Assembly (NCBI GenBank): GCA_047973085.1
Contig: JBKEBI010000012.1
Location: forward strand, 1 to 44,700
Source: JBKEDG01 sp047973085
GTDB lineage: Bacteria; Bacillota_I; Bacilli_A; JBKEDG01
Length of the DNA stretch: 44,700 nucleotides
Direction: 5' to 3'
Of this stretch, positions 16,499-24,311 are shown piece by piece. The notes under the pieces are model-generated. The model saw only the letters and a list, made by a program, of their open reading frames with translations, was not told where the DNA came from and searched no databases. The position numbers and the translations under genes are program-made. How positions within the stretch are numbered: position 1 is the first letter of the stretch; every line of letters starts with the position of its first letter.

Positions 16499-17251
16499 TT
16501 AAATATCAAGGACTAATTCCACTGGCACATGATCACTACCATCAATATCATCATAAATTTCAGCATTTATAATTTTATCTTTTAAATCTTCACTAACTAT
16601 AAAATAGTCAATTCTCCAGCCAACTTTATTTTCTCTTGCTTTTCCAAAATAGCTAAACCATGAAAATTTTTCAGTATCTGGATATAAATATCTATATGTA
16701 TCAACATATCCATTTTCGAGCAATACACTAAATTTTTCACGTTCCTCATCAGTAAACCCTGCATGTCCTCGATTAGATTTATCATTTTTAACATCTAATT
16801 CTTTATGAGCAACATTTAAATCTCCACATACAATAACAGACTTTTCTTCCTTTAGATTATTTAAATATTTAAGAAACTCATTTTCCCATTCCATACGGTA
16901 AGGTAATCTCTCAAGTTCTCGTTTAACATTAGGAGTATACACATTTACTAAATAAAAAGTGTCAAACTCTAAAGTGACTACTCTTCCTTCCTGATCATGC
17001 TTTTCTATCCCTAAACCCTTATTAACTGAAATAGGAGTATGCTTAGTAAAAATAGCAGTTCCAGAATAACCCTTCTTCACTGCACTATCCCAGTAGCTTT
17101 CGTAGCCTTCAAATTCAAGTTCTATTTGTCCTTCTTGCATCTTTGTTTCTTGAATACAAAAAATATCCGCATTAAATTCTACAAACTTTTCTTCAAACCC
17201 CTTTTTTAACCCTGCTCTAATTCCATTTACATTCCACGAAATTAATTTCAT
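16499..17251 (-). CDS. exoA: exodeoxyribonuclease III (AP endonuclease)
   Basis: This 250-residue member of the EEP nuclease family repairs abasic sites. Motifs are the N-terminal MKLISWNVNGIRA, the CIQETKMQ Mg-binding Glu, VNVYTPN, the CGDLNVAHKELD catalytic Asp/Asn, and the C-terminal RIDYFIVS and GSDHVPVEL with the catalytic His. I start at the ATG at 17249-17251, 7 nt after GGAG; a start four codons earlier would include that site. It is 14 nt downstream of the CobQ-like gene and probably co-transcribed. Confidence 0.95.
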   Translation of the reverse strand: MKLISWNVNGIRAGLKKGFEEKFVEFNADIFCIQETKMQEGQIELEFEGYESYWDSAVKKGYSGTAIFTKHTPISVNKGLGIEKHDQEGRVVTLEFDTFYLVNVYTPNVKRELERLPYRMEWENEFLKYLNNLKEEKSVIVCGDLNVAHKELDVKNDKSNRGHAGFTDEEREKFSVLLENGYVDTYRYLYPDTEKFSWFSYFGKARENKVGWRIDYFIVSEDLKDKIINAEIYDDIDGSDHVPVELVLDI

Positions 17252-17265
17252 ACTACTCTCCATTT

Positions 17266-18057
17266 CTAATTGAATATTTTATTATCAATATAATTCATAT
17301 CTAAATGTTTTATAACCTCTTTACATAAATGTTCAATATTACTTTCAATATCAATTTCACTACACTCTACCTCATTGCAATGAGTATCTTCATGTGGAAG
17401 TTGGAACTCTATCCTAGGAACCACTCCAATAACAGGCTTACTGCATAATTCCTCAATAATTTTTACCCCTGAGTCAAAGCATTTTGGATCCCCATCAAAT
17501 TTATTAATAATAAATCCTTTTACTAAACTTCTAGCTTCTTTGCTCAAAAGCATGTAATTACCATATAACGTTCCAAATACTCCTCCTCTAGATATATCAG
17601 CAACTAAAATAATAGGAATATTATGCTTAATTGCAAAAGTAGTATTTGCAATATCTAAATCCATAATATTAAGCTCTGCTACACTTCCACTACCTTCTAC
17701 AATCAAATATTGATGATTAGAGATCAACTTTAAAAATGCTTCATCTACTACTTTTTTTCCTTCTTCAATTGAAAACCCTTCTTTCTTTAGACCATTTAGA
17801 TAAATTTCAAAATTATTATTAGTATATCTTTTTAAAATTGGATTCATAAATCCTTGATATTCTTTTTTTGCCGCAATAGCTTGAACATACTGCGCATATC
17901 CAATGAACAAATCATTATATTTAAACCCTTCACTAGATAAATTAAAAGCTTTAAATGGCACGATATCTTTATTTGAATAATACCTACAAAGAGCAGTAAC
18001 TATTGTTGATTTACCAACAGAAGATGAACATCCAAGAACTGCTACACACTTACTCAT
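17266..18057 (-). CDS. stand-alone CobQ-type (dethiobiotin synthetase-like) ATPase domain
   Basis: These 263 residues match the N-terminal half of cobyric acid synthase CobQ. Seen are the P-loop LGCSSSVGKSTIV, PFKAFNLSS, MNPILKRYTNNN, VEGSGSVAELNIMDLDIANT, LVADISRGGVFGTLYG and GFIINKFDGD. CobQ normally continues with a glutamine amidotransferase domain; here the chain ends soon after the linker, with no GATase Cys/His visible. The ATG (18055-18057) follows GGAG by 7 nt and overlaps the upstream COG2102 gene by 8 nt. A corrinoid carboxylate-activating role without its own ammonia source is inferred. No other cobalamin gene is in the window. Confidence 0.78.
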   Translation of the reverse strand: MSKCVAVLGCSSSVGKSTIVTALCRYYSNKDIVPFKAFNLSSEGFKYNDLFIGYAQYVQAIAAKKEYQGFMNPILKRYTNNNFEIYLNGLKKEGFSIEEGKKVVDEAFLKLISNHQYLIVEGSGSVAELNIMDLDIANTTFAIKHNIPIILVADISRGGVFGTLYGNYMLLSKEARSLVKGFIINKFDGDPKCFDSGVKIIEELCSKPVIGVVPRIEFQLPHEDTHCNEVECSEIDIESNIEHLCKEVIKHLDMNYIDNKIFN

Positions 18058-18712
18058 TACTAAGCTCCAAAATAGTACTAAAGGAATAGTCTGATTCGAA
18101 AGTACCCGCACTTTTTACATCGATTGGTTCACTAAAAATTGGTCCATCACATACAAAAGTATGATACTCTCCATTTTCTCCACAAACATCAATTCCTAAT
18201 TTTTCAAATTCATTAACCAATTCATGTGTAAGAACTTGATTTAAAAACTTTTCATTTAAATCGTATTGTTTTGAAACTGTTTTAATAATCGCCTTAAATC
18301 CATTATCTATAAATTCTTCGACAATATCACGTCTTGATTCTTGCCATAGTGGAAAACAACTTTCAACTCCAGCATCAATACATACACTATTACACCATTT
18401 GTAGTGATCTTCAATATCAATATCTCCAAAGATACATTCCATAGCACCTAATTGCTTTGCAGATTCTATCGCTTCAATAAACACTTCACGATAGTTATTT
18501 CCATCTCCTTTAGCCAGAATTACTGGAATATTTAATGATTTTGATACAGCATCAATTAATAGAGTATCAACTCCATGAAACCAACTTCTCAAATTTTTTT
18601 CATCTACACTAATTATTAATGCTACAACATCTTTACCAGATTTAATTGTTCTATATAATGCTAGTGTACTATCTTTACCTAGACTATATGAAACACACAC
18701 TTTTTTATTCAT
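18050..18712 (-). CDS. DUF71/COG2102 ATP-pyrophosphatase (Dph6-like, B12-type subgroup?)
   Basis: This 220-residue protein is of the diphthine-ammonia-ligase superfamily, which adenylates a carboxylate and transfers ammonia. The PP-loop SYSLGKDSTLAL is at residues about 8-19. Later conserved segments include ECIFGDIDIEDHYKWC and the C-terminal GENGEYHTFVCDGP typical of COG2102. Bacteria lack diphthamide, and comparative genomics has linked a bacterial subgroup to B12 salvage. Overlap with a CobQ-type gene supports that. I start at the second Met (18710-18712), 7 nt after GAGG. Confidence 0.8.
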   Translation of the reverse strand: MNKKVCVSYSLGKDSTLALYRTIKSGKDVVALIISVDEKNLRSWFHGVDTLLIDAVSKSLNIPVILAKGDGNNYREVFIEAIESAKQLGAMECIFGDIDIEDHYKWCNSVCIDAGVESCFPLWQESRRDIVEEFIDNGFKAIIKTVSKQYDLNEKFLNQVLTHELVNEFEKLGIDVCGENGEYHTFVCDGPIFSEPIDVKSAGTFESDYSFSTILELSNE

Positions 18713-18851
18713 TTTCATCCCTCAAATCTATATATATTCAATAATAACATTATTTAAAATAAAATCCAATACATATAGCATTTTTATAATTTTTATTAAA
18801 ATTATATATAATTTATGTTATAATATGAATTGTGGAAAGTAGGATGATAAA

Positions 18852-19403
18852 ATGAAAAAAATATTAGTAGTAATAAGTATACTGACATTTATACTTACTG
18901 GTTGTAGTAATGAATACATTAGTGAGGATACTGCAAAAGGAAAAAGTGAAAATCAAAATGCTTATGAAGAAAATAATGTAAGCTTTAATTCAAGTTTAGA
19001 GTTTGTAAATGGTCTATATCAAAGTCCAGAATACTCTATTAATGTTCTGTATGTAAGTTATGAAGATTATAGTGCAAGTACAGAAGAAGAGGTTAAAAAC
19101 TTTAGTGAATTTACAGATGTAATTGATAGCGATATTACTGAATTGGAAAAACAATTAGCTGAAAGTGAATTAGAAGATGCATCTCTTGTTGCTAAATTTG
19201 AAAAAGTTAGAAACACAGATGTAATTAATATTATTATGTCAGATAATGCAAGCTATACAACTGTAATTTATTATTTACCAAGTGAAGATGGAATCATAAT
19301 GATTTATTCTAACATCAGTGGTGAAAATGATATTCCTAACAAAGAATTAAATGAAATTTTAAATTCTGTTTATGTCAAAGAAGCAGAAACAACTGAAGAT
19401 TAA
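18852..19403 (+). CDS. putative lipoprotein of unknown function
   Basis: This 183-residue protein has a lipoprotein signal (MKKILVVISI, lipobox LTGC, Cys at about residue 18). An acidic mature domain follows, predicted alpha/beta, with no Cys and no recognised motif. A TATAAT lies about 35 nt upstream and AGGA precedes the ATG. A strong terminator directly follows the gene, so it is monocistronic. Its function cannot be read from the sequence or neighbours. Confidence 0.75.
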   Translation: MKKILVVISILTFILTGCSNEYISEDTAKGKSENQNAYEENNVSFNSSLEFVNGLYQSPEYSINVLYVSYEDYSASTEEEVKNFSEFTDVIDSDITELEKQLAESELEDASLVAKFEKVRNTDVINIIMSDNASYTTVIYYLPSEDGIIMIYSNISGENDIPNKELNEILNSVYVKEAETTED

Positions 19404-19408
19404 GAATA

Positions 19409-19438
19409 AAAAATAGTAAGATAATTACTATTTTTTTT
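19409..19438 (+). terminator. terminator after first lipoprotein gene
   Basis: Stem AAATAGTAA / TTACTATTT with 5-nt loop followed by eight Ts. Confidence 0.88.
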
Positions 19439-19444
19439 GTTGAA

Positions 19445-19473
19445 TTGACTTTTTAAAATCATTAAAGTATACT
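19445..19473 (+). promoter_or_regulatory. promoter of second lipoprotein gene
   Basis: -35 TTGACT (19445-19450), 17-bp spacer, -10 TATACT (19468-19473). Confidence 0.75.
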
Positions 19474-19515
19474 AGAATGTAATAGTATATTGTACAATAT
19501 TTGGAGGAATTTATT

Positions 19516-19929
19516 ATGAAGAAATTATTAATAACATTACTTGCATTACCGATGTTGTTTGTTGCATGTGATGATAGTATCACAATGGAAGAAGCTACAG
19601 ATTCTATTGAAGAAAATCTAAGGAATGAAGAAAATTATAATTATCAATCATCAAACTATAATAAAGATGAACTTGATAATGGCAATACTGACATCGACAC
19701 TGATGCATTTGTTTCAGGTAAAGTTTACCTTATGCTTCCACTTGATGGAAATATTGATAATTTAAACTCTATTACAATTCTTGAACTTAGTGATAATAAA
19801 TATACTAAGAAATACGAAGAATTCTTTGAAGATGAAAAAGGAAGTGAGTTTATTTGTTCAACTGGAAATATTATTGTTGCATCATATGGCGATGTTGCAA
19901 ATAATATTGTTGAAAATTTATGTCAATAA
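19516..19929 (+). CDS. putative small lipoprotein of unknown function
   Basis: This 137-residue protein has a lipoprotein signal peptide (MKKLLITLLA, lipobox FVAC) followed by an acidic, Asn/Asp-rich linker and a short globular region. The ATG at 19516 lies 8 nt after GGAGG; a TTG 15 nt earlier precedes that site and is rejected. The gene is flanked by its own promoter and terminator. No family is recognised. It resembles the preceding lipoprotein only in architecture. Confidence 0.72.
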   Translation: MKKLLITLLALPMLFVACDDSITMEEATDSIEENLRNEENYNYQSSNYNKDELDNGNTDIDTDAFVSGKVYLMLPLDGNIDNLNSITILELSDNKYTKKYEEFFEDEKGSEFICSTGNIIVASYGDVANNIVENLCQ

Positions 19930-19937
19930 TTATAATG

Positions 19938-19962
19938 AGGCTAATTTATTTTAGCCTTTTTT
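19938..19962 (+). terminator. terminator after second lipoprotein gene
   Basis: Stem AGGCTAA / TTAGCCT, 6-nt loop, followed by TTTTTT. Confidence 0.88.
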
Positions 19963-20046
19963 ATTACTTTATAAATCAATATATTTATGATATAATAATT
20001 TAGTATGGCTTTATTTGATAAGCTAAATAGAAAGTTGGAAATATTG

Positions 20047-21873
20047 ATGAAAGATATTAGAAATGTGGCAATAGTAGCTCATGTTGATCATGGTAAAACT
20101 ACGCTTGTAGACGAGTTATTAAAACAAAGTGGAACTTTTAGAGAAAATCAACAAGTGCAAGAACGAGTAATGGATTCAAATGATTTAGAAAGAGAACGTG
20201 GTATAACAATTCTTTCTAAAAATACTTCCATTAATTATAATGATACAAAAATTAATATTGTTGATACTCCTGGTCACGCAGATTTTGGTGGAGAGGTAGA
20301 GCGAGTACTTAAAATGGTTAATGGAGTTATTCTAGTTGTTGATGCTTTTGAAGGAGTAATGCCACAAACAAAATTTGTATTAAAAAATGCGCTAGATTTA
20401 GATTTGAGTTTAATCATTTGTTTAAATAAGATTGATCGTGATGGAATTAGAATTGAAGAAGTTGAAGAAGAAATTTTAGAATTATTGATTGAGCTTGGTG
20501 CAAGTGATTCTCAGCTTGAAGCTCCTTTTGTATATGCTAGTGCAAAAAGCGGATTTGCTACGTCAGATATTAACGTTAAAACTGATAATATGAAAGATTT
20601 ATTTGACACAATTATAGATTATATTCCTGCCCCAAAAAAAGATTTCAAAGGGAATTTGCAAATGCTTATTACTACACTTGAATTTAATGAATATGTAGGT
20701 CAAATTGGAATTGGTAAAATAGAGTCAGGTACATTAAAAACAGATAAAGAAGTTGCCATTGTCAATGTTAATAATGGTGAAAGTATCAAAAAATGTAAGG
20801 TTACAAAGCTATATGAGTTTAGTGGACTTGGTAAAGAAGAAGTTAAAGAATGTAGAGCTGGATCAATTGTTGGAATTTGCTTATCTGAAAAAATTAATAT
20901 TGGAGACACTATTACTTCAGTAGATAATCCGCAAGGAATAGAGTTTAATGAAATATCAAAACCTACTGTTGCAATGACATTTTCTGTAAATGATAGTCCT
21001 TTTGCTGGAAAAGAAGGAAAATATCTAACAAGTAGACACTTAAGAACAAGACTTTTTAAAGAATTAAACACTGATGTAAGTTTAGAAGTGCAAGAAACTG
21101 ATACAACTGAAGCCTTTAAAGTAATAGGTAGAGGAGAACTTCATTTATCAATCTTAATTGAAAACTTACGTAGAGAGGGATTTGAATTGCAAGTATCAAA
21201 ACCTGAGGTGATTTTTAAAGATATAGATGGTGTAAAATGTGAACCTCTTGAAGAAGTTACTATTGATGTTGCTGAAGAATATGTTGGTAATGTAATTGAA
21301 AAGATGGGAACTCGTAAAGGTGAAATGACATACATGACATCATTTGGTGAAGGTTATTCAAGAGTGAAGTTTCTAGTTCCTAGCAGAGGCCTAATTGGAT
21401 ATCGTGGAGAATTTTTAACAGATACTCGTGGTACAGGAGTACTTAATAGTATTTTTGATAGTTATGTTCCATATAAAGGTGAAATACAAACAAGACCTCA
21501 AGGTTCTCTTATTTCATTTGAAAATGGTAAAACTACTGCTTATGGATTATACAATGCTCAAGAGCGTGGTACATTATTTATTGATCCTGGAGTAGACGTT
21601 TATACAGGTATGGTAATTGGTAAAAGTTCAAGAGCAAAAGATTTAGAAGTTAATGTTTGTAAGAAAAAACAATTAACAAATGTTCGTTCTTCGTCTTCTG
21701 ATGACGCTCTAACACTAAGTCCCCCACAAACGCTTAGTTTAGAACAATCATTAGAATATATTAATGATGATGAGCTACTTGAAATTACACCGACAAGTAT
21801 TAGAATAAGAAAAAAAATTCTAAATGCTAGTCAAAGAATTAAAGCACAAAGAAGAAAAGAAAAAGATGTATAA
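20047..21873 (+). CDS. typA: translational GTPase TypA/BipA
   Basis: TypA/BipA is a ribosome-associated GTPase of the EF-G superfamily involved in 50S assembly and stress adaptation. G1 is AHVDHGKTT, switch I RERGITI, G3 DTPGHADFGGE, G4 NKID and G5 SAKSG. The C-terminal part holds the BipA-specific RGLIGYRGEF and the IDDELLEITP-like tail (YINDDELLEITP). I start at the ATG at 20047 (MKDIRNVAI), giving 608 residues as is usual. An in-frame ATG at 20005 lies about 9 nt after a TATAAT and has no ribosome site. Monocistronic. Confidence 0.96.
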   Translation: MKDIRNVAIVAHVDHGKTTLVDELLKQSGTFRENQQVQERVMDSNDLERERGITILSKNTSINYNDTKINIVDTPGHADFGGEVERVLKMVNGVILVVDAFEGVMPQTKFVLKNALDLDLSLIICLNKIDRDGIRIEEVEEEILELLIELGASDSQLEAPFVYASAKSGFATSDINVKTDNMKDLFDTIIDYIPAPKKDFKGNLQMLITTLEFNEYVGQIGIGKIESGTLKTDKEVAIVNVNNGESIKKCKVTKLYEFSGLGKEEVKECRAGSIVGICLSEKINIGDTITSVDNPQGIEFNEISKPTVAMTFSVNDSPFAGKEGKYLTSRHLRTRLFKELNTDVSLEVQETDTTEAFKVIGRGELHLSILIENLRREGFELQVSKPEVIFKDIDGVKCEPLEEVTIDVAEEYVGNVIEKMGTRKGEMTYMTSFGEGYSRVKFLVPSRGLIGYRGEFLTDTRGTGVLNSIFDSYVPYKGEIQTRPQGSLISFENGKTTAYGLYNAQERGTLFIDPGVDVYTGMVIGKSSRAKDLEVNVCKKKQLTNVRSSSSDDALTLSPPQTLSLEQSLEYINDDELLEITPTSIRIRKKILNASQRIKAQRRKEKDV

Positions 21874-21887
21874 TTTTGTTAAATAAT

Positions 21888-21920
21888 ATATAGAGTTGCT
21901 CAGCAGCTCTTTATATATAT
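21888..21920 (+). terminator. probable typA terminator
   Basis: Stem AGAGTTGCT / AGCAGCTCT (one G-U, loop about 3 nt) extended by flanking AT pairs and followed by TTTATATAT. The T run is interrupted, so efficiency is uncertain. Confidence 0.6.
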
Positions 21921-21968
21921 CTAGTAAACTATTCATCTAATCCTTCTAAATTAATTTCTGCAAATAAA

Positions 21969-21996
21969 TTGACTTCCCATAAATAAATGCTATACT
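21969..21996 (+). promoter_or_regulatory. promoter of the VOC gene
   Basis: -35 TTGACT (21969-21974), 16-bp spacer, -10 TATACT (21991-21996), followed by an AGGAGGT ribosome site. Confidence 0.72.
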
Positions 21997-22034
21997 AAAA
22001 ATATATAAAAACTTAATATTAGGAGGTAACAATT

Positions 22035-22463
22035 ATGAAAGTGAACGTAACATTAGCATTTAAAGGAAATTGTGAAGAGGCACTAAATTTTTATTCAAAA
22101 GTATTTAATAAGGAAATAGCAGTACTATCTAAATTTAAAGATATGCCTAATGTAGATTCTTCAGTTAAAGAAAGTGATCTTGAAAAAGTTATTCACTCAG
22201 TGCTTGAAATAAATGAACATGTTGCTATTATGGCAAATGATGATATTATGAATCATAGTACAAGTGGTACATCAGCTGGAATTTCTTTAAACTTTGATAA
22301 TACTGAAAATTTAGAGGAAGCTGAGAATATTTATAATATGCTAACTGAGAATGGAAATGTCATCATGCCATTTGAAAAAACATTTTGGGGAGCTTATTAT
22401 GGTGCTATAGTTGATCAATTTGGAGTATGGTGGCAAATCAACTATCAAATAGAAAATCTTTAA
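22035..22463 (+). CDS. VOC-family protein, PhnB/YjdN type
   Basis: This 142-residue member of the vicinal-oxygen-chelate superfamily belongs to the PhnB-like branch. Signatures are LAFKGNCEEALNFY near the N-terminus and the C-terminal FWGAYYGAIVDQFGVWWQIN, the family hallmark. PhnB-like proteins have no firmly known reaction despite resemblance to glyoxalases. AGGAGGT is upstream, and the gene has its own promoter and terminator. Confidence 0.88.
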   Translation: MKVNVTLAFKGNCEEALNFYSKVFNKEIAVLSKFKDMPNVDSSVKESDLEKVIHSVLEINEHVAIMANDDIMNHSTSGTSAGISLNFDNTENLEEAENIYNMLTENGNVIMPFEKTFWGAYYGAIVDQFGVWWQINYQIENL

Positions 22464-22477
22464 TTACATATTGGTGC

Positions 22478-22526
22478 AAACCCAACTATATAGACTAGAA
22501 AATAGTTTAAAAGTTGGGTTTTAATA
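22478..22526 (+). terminator. terminator of the VOC gene
   Basis: 10-bp perfect stem AAACCCAACT / AGTTGGGTTT with a 24-nt partly self-paired loop, followed by TTTTAAT. Confidence 0.8.
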
Positions 22527-22556
22527 TATAACAATATAATATTGTAACATAGTTTA

Positions 22557-22584
22557 TTTACATCTCTATATATTGTGATATAAT
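22557..22584 (+). promoter_or_regulatory. promoter of the peptide-type ABC transporter operon
   Basis: -35 TTTACA (22557-22562), 16-bp spacer, -10 TATAAT (22579-22584). The predicted start near 22591 leaves a leader of about 135 nt containing a tiny ORF and a hairpin. Confidence 0.78.
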
Positions 22585-22613
22585 ATATACATGCGAAAGG
22601 AGTGTGATTATTT

Positions 22614-22634
22614 ATGAATAAACGATGTTGTTGA
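22614..22634 (+). CDS. leader peptide MNKRCC (UGA-terminated), possible Cys/Sec sensor
   Basis: AAAGGAG lies 11 nt before an ATG that encodes Met-Asn-Lys-Arg-Cys-Cys and then UGA. The reading frame continues past this UGA (next codon Cys) to a TAA at 22701-22703, giving 29 codons if UGA is read through. A perfect hairpin with a GGC loop begins 8 nt after the UGA. Two adjacent Cys codons next to UGA in a leader of a transporter operon suggest ribosome-mediated sensing of Cys or Sec supply. This is an inference; no homologue is recognised. Confidence 0.5.
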   Translation: MNKRCC

Positions 22635-22642
22635 TGTTACAG

Positions 22643-22667
22643 AACATTTTTCTGGCAGAAAAATGTT
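22643..22667 (+). promoter_or_regulatory. leader hairpin with GGC loop (SECIS-like placement)
   Basis: An 11-bp perfect stem AACATTTTTCT / AGAAAAATGTT closes a GGC loop. It is not followed by a T run, so it is not an intrinsic terminator. The first loop G is 20 nt after the UGA of the leader ORF, inside the 16-37 nt window used for bacterial SECIS elements, but it lacks a bulged U. Confidence 0.6.
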
Positions 22668-22725
22668 TACAAAACATTAAATAATCATGCTTTAACTATA
22701 TAAATTTCAAAACTTAGGAGGAATT

Positions 22726-24264
22726 ATGAAAAACATTATAAAATTATTAATGGCCCTTACGCTAGCGGTAGCACTTGTAGGGTGTGGGTCAGAAGATACA
22801 ACAGAGAAAGATACATTTATTATGGGAATTGATTCGGATCCATCAAATGTTATTAATGTAGTAACAACAAATGATAGAAGTGGACTAATGACTGTAAACA
22901 CTGTTTTTTCACCACTATATAAATACATGGCTGGTGGAGAAGTAGAATATAAGCTTGCAGACTCAATTGAAGCAAGTGAAGATGGATTAACATATACTGT
23001 AAAATTAAAAGAAGATGTAAAATGGCATGATGGTGAAGACTTTAATGCTGATGATGTTGTATTTACATTCACAACATTACTTGAAAATGAGCAAAGTGAG
23101 CAAAGTGGTCCACTACAATTTGGTGGAGAGAAAGTAGAAGTAACTAAGGTAGATGATTACACTGTTGAATTCCAACTAAAATCTGCTAAACCTAATGCAA
23201 TGGAAGTATTTGGTGCAGCATTCATTATGCCAGAACATATTTACAAAGACGTGACTGACTATGCAACTTCAACAATTACACCAGTTGGTACAGGTCCTTA
23301 TGAATATGTAGAATATAATGAAGGTGAAAGTACGGTATTTGTTGCTAACCAAGAGTACTTTGATGGTGCACCTAGTATTGAAAATTTAATTTTCAAAGTT
23401 ATTTCAAACTCAGATACTGCAATTGAAGCAATGAAAAACAATGAAATTGATGGACTTGCAATCATTCCAGAAGATGTAGAAAAGTTTGATGATTCATTTA
23501 GTATTAATCCTTATTCAGAAGGAAGACTTGGGTATATGAGTTTTAACTTTAATACTCCTTCAGAAAATTCTGGCTTAATAAAAGATCAAAACTTTAGAAA
23601 AGCAGTGATGTATGCAATTAATCAAGAAGAAGTTATTGAAGCTGCATATATAAGTGAAGAGTATTCATTAAACCCTGCATCATTTTTACCAAGTACTGCT
23701 CTTTATACAACAGATGATGTTGAAAGTTATGATGTAGACGTTGATAAAGCAAAAGAACTTCTTGCTGAAACTGAAGGTGAGAATGCGACATTAACTTTAG
23801 CTTTCCCAACTAATCCTGCTAATGAGGCAACTGCGCTTATTATTCAAAGTAATTTAAAAGAAATAGGTATTACACTTAACCTTGATGCAATGGATCCAAG
23901 TGCATTTTATAAATCTACTACTGATAAATCAGGAGAGTATGATTTATATTTAAATGGTTATATCATGACAATAGATCCTGATGGATTTGCTCCATTATTT
24001 ACAACAGATAATGCAATGAATTCTTCTGGATATTCAAATAAAACAATTGATGAGTTGTTTGCTGCCGGTATTGAGGAAACAGATAGTGAGAAACGTGAAG
24101 AAATCTATGTAGAATTACAAAAAGAATTCATGGAAAATGCATTCTTCTTACCTCTTACTGAAAATAAACGAATTGTTGTTGTAGGAGAAAATGTTAATCT
24201 TGATGATGCAAAATTCGCACCAATTTATACGTTTGATGATTGGTCAAAAGTATCATTTAAATAA
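22726..24264 (+). CDS. family 5 (peptide/nickel) ABC transporter substrate-binding lipoprotein
   Basis: This 512-residue solute-binding lipoprotein has a signal peptide with lipobox LVGC at about residues 17-20. The family 5 (SBP_bac_5) signature is seen in SPLYKYM, LADSIEASEDGLTYTVKLKE and KWHDGEDFNADDVVFTF. It captures the substrate outside the membrane for the downstream OppB/C permease. Substrate specificity (oligopeptide, dipeptide, nickel, glutathione) cannot be decided by eye. It is separated from oppB by a 10-bp hairpin, which would favour a higher level of the binding protein. Confidence 0.9.
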   Translation: MKNIIKLLMALTLAVALVGCGSEDTTEKDTFIMGIDSDPSNVINVVTTNDRSGLMTVNTVFSPLYKYMAGGEVEYKLADSIEASEDGLTYTVKLKEDVKWHDGEDFNADDVVFTFTTLLENEQSEQSGPLQFGGEKVEVTKVDDYTVEFQLKSAKPNAMEVFGAAFIMPEHIYKDVTDYATSTITPVGTGPYEYVEYNEGESTVFVANQEYFDGAPSIENLIFKVISNSDTAIEAMKNNEIDGLAIIPEDVEKFDDSFSINPYSEGRLGYMSFNFNTPSENSGLIKDQNFRKAVMYAINQEEVIEAAYISEEYSLNPASFLPSTALYTTDDVESYDVDVDKAKELLAETEGENATLTLAFPTNPANEATALIIQSNLKEIGITLNLDAMDPSAFYKSTTDKSGEYDLYLNGYIMTIDPDGFAPLFTTDNAMNSSGYSNKTIDELFAAGIEETDSEKREEIYVELQKEFMENAFFLPLTENKRIVVVGENVNLDDAKFAPIYTFDDWSKVSFK

Positions 24265-24268
24265 AAAC

Positions 24269-24298
24269 AATAGCTCTATTTTATAGAGCTATTTATTT
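24269..24298 (+). terminator. intercistronic hairpin after the binding-protein gene
   Basis: Stem AATAGCTCTA / TAGAGCTATT with a 5-nt loop, followed by TATTTG. The weak T run suggests partial termination or 3'-end protection of the binding-protein message. Confidence 0.65.
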
Positions 24299-24311
24299 GT
24301 AAGGAGGTACC

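Noticed and set aside
22643..22667. Intrinsic terminator in the ABC-importer leader
   Set aside because: The stem is perfect but no T run follows in the plus-strand direction.
22634..22682. Second leader ORF starting at the ATG overlapping the UGA (15 codons)
   Set aside because: It could be translated by coupling, but it has no ribosome site of its own and its sequence is dictated by the hairpin arms, so I do not list it as a gene.
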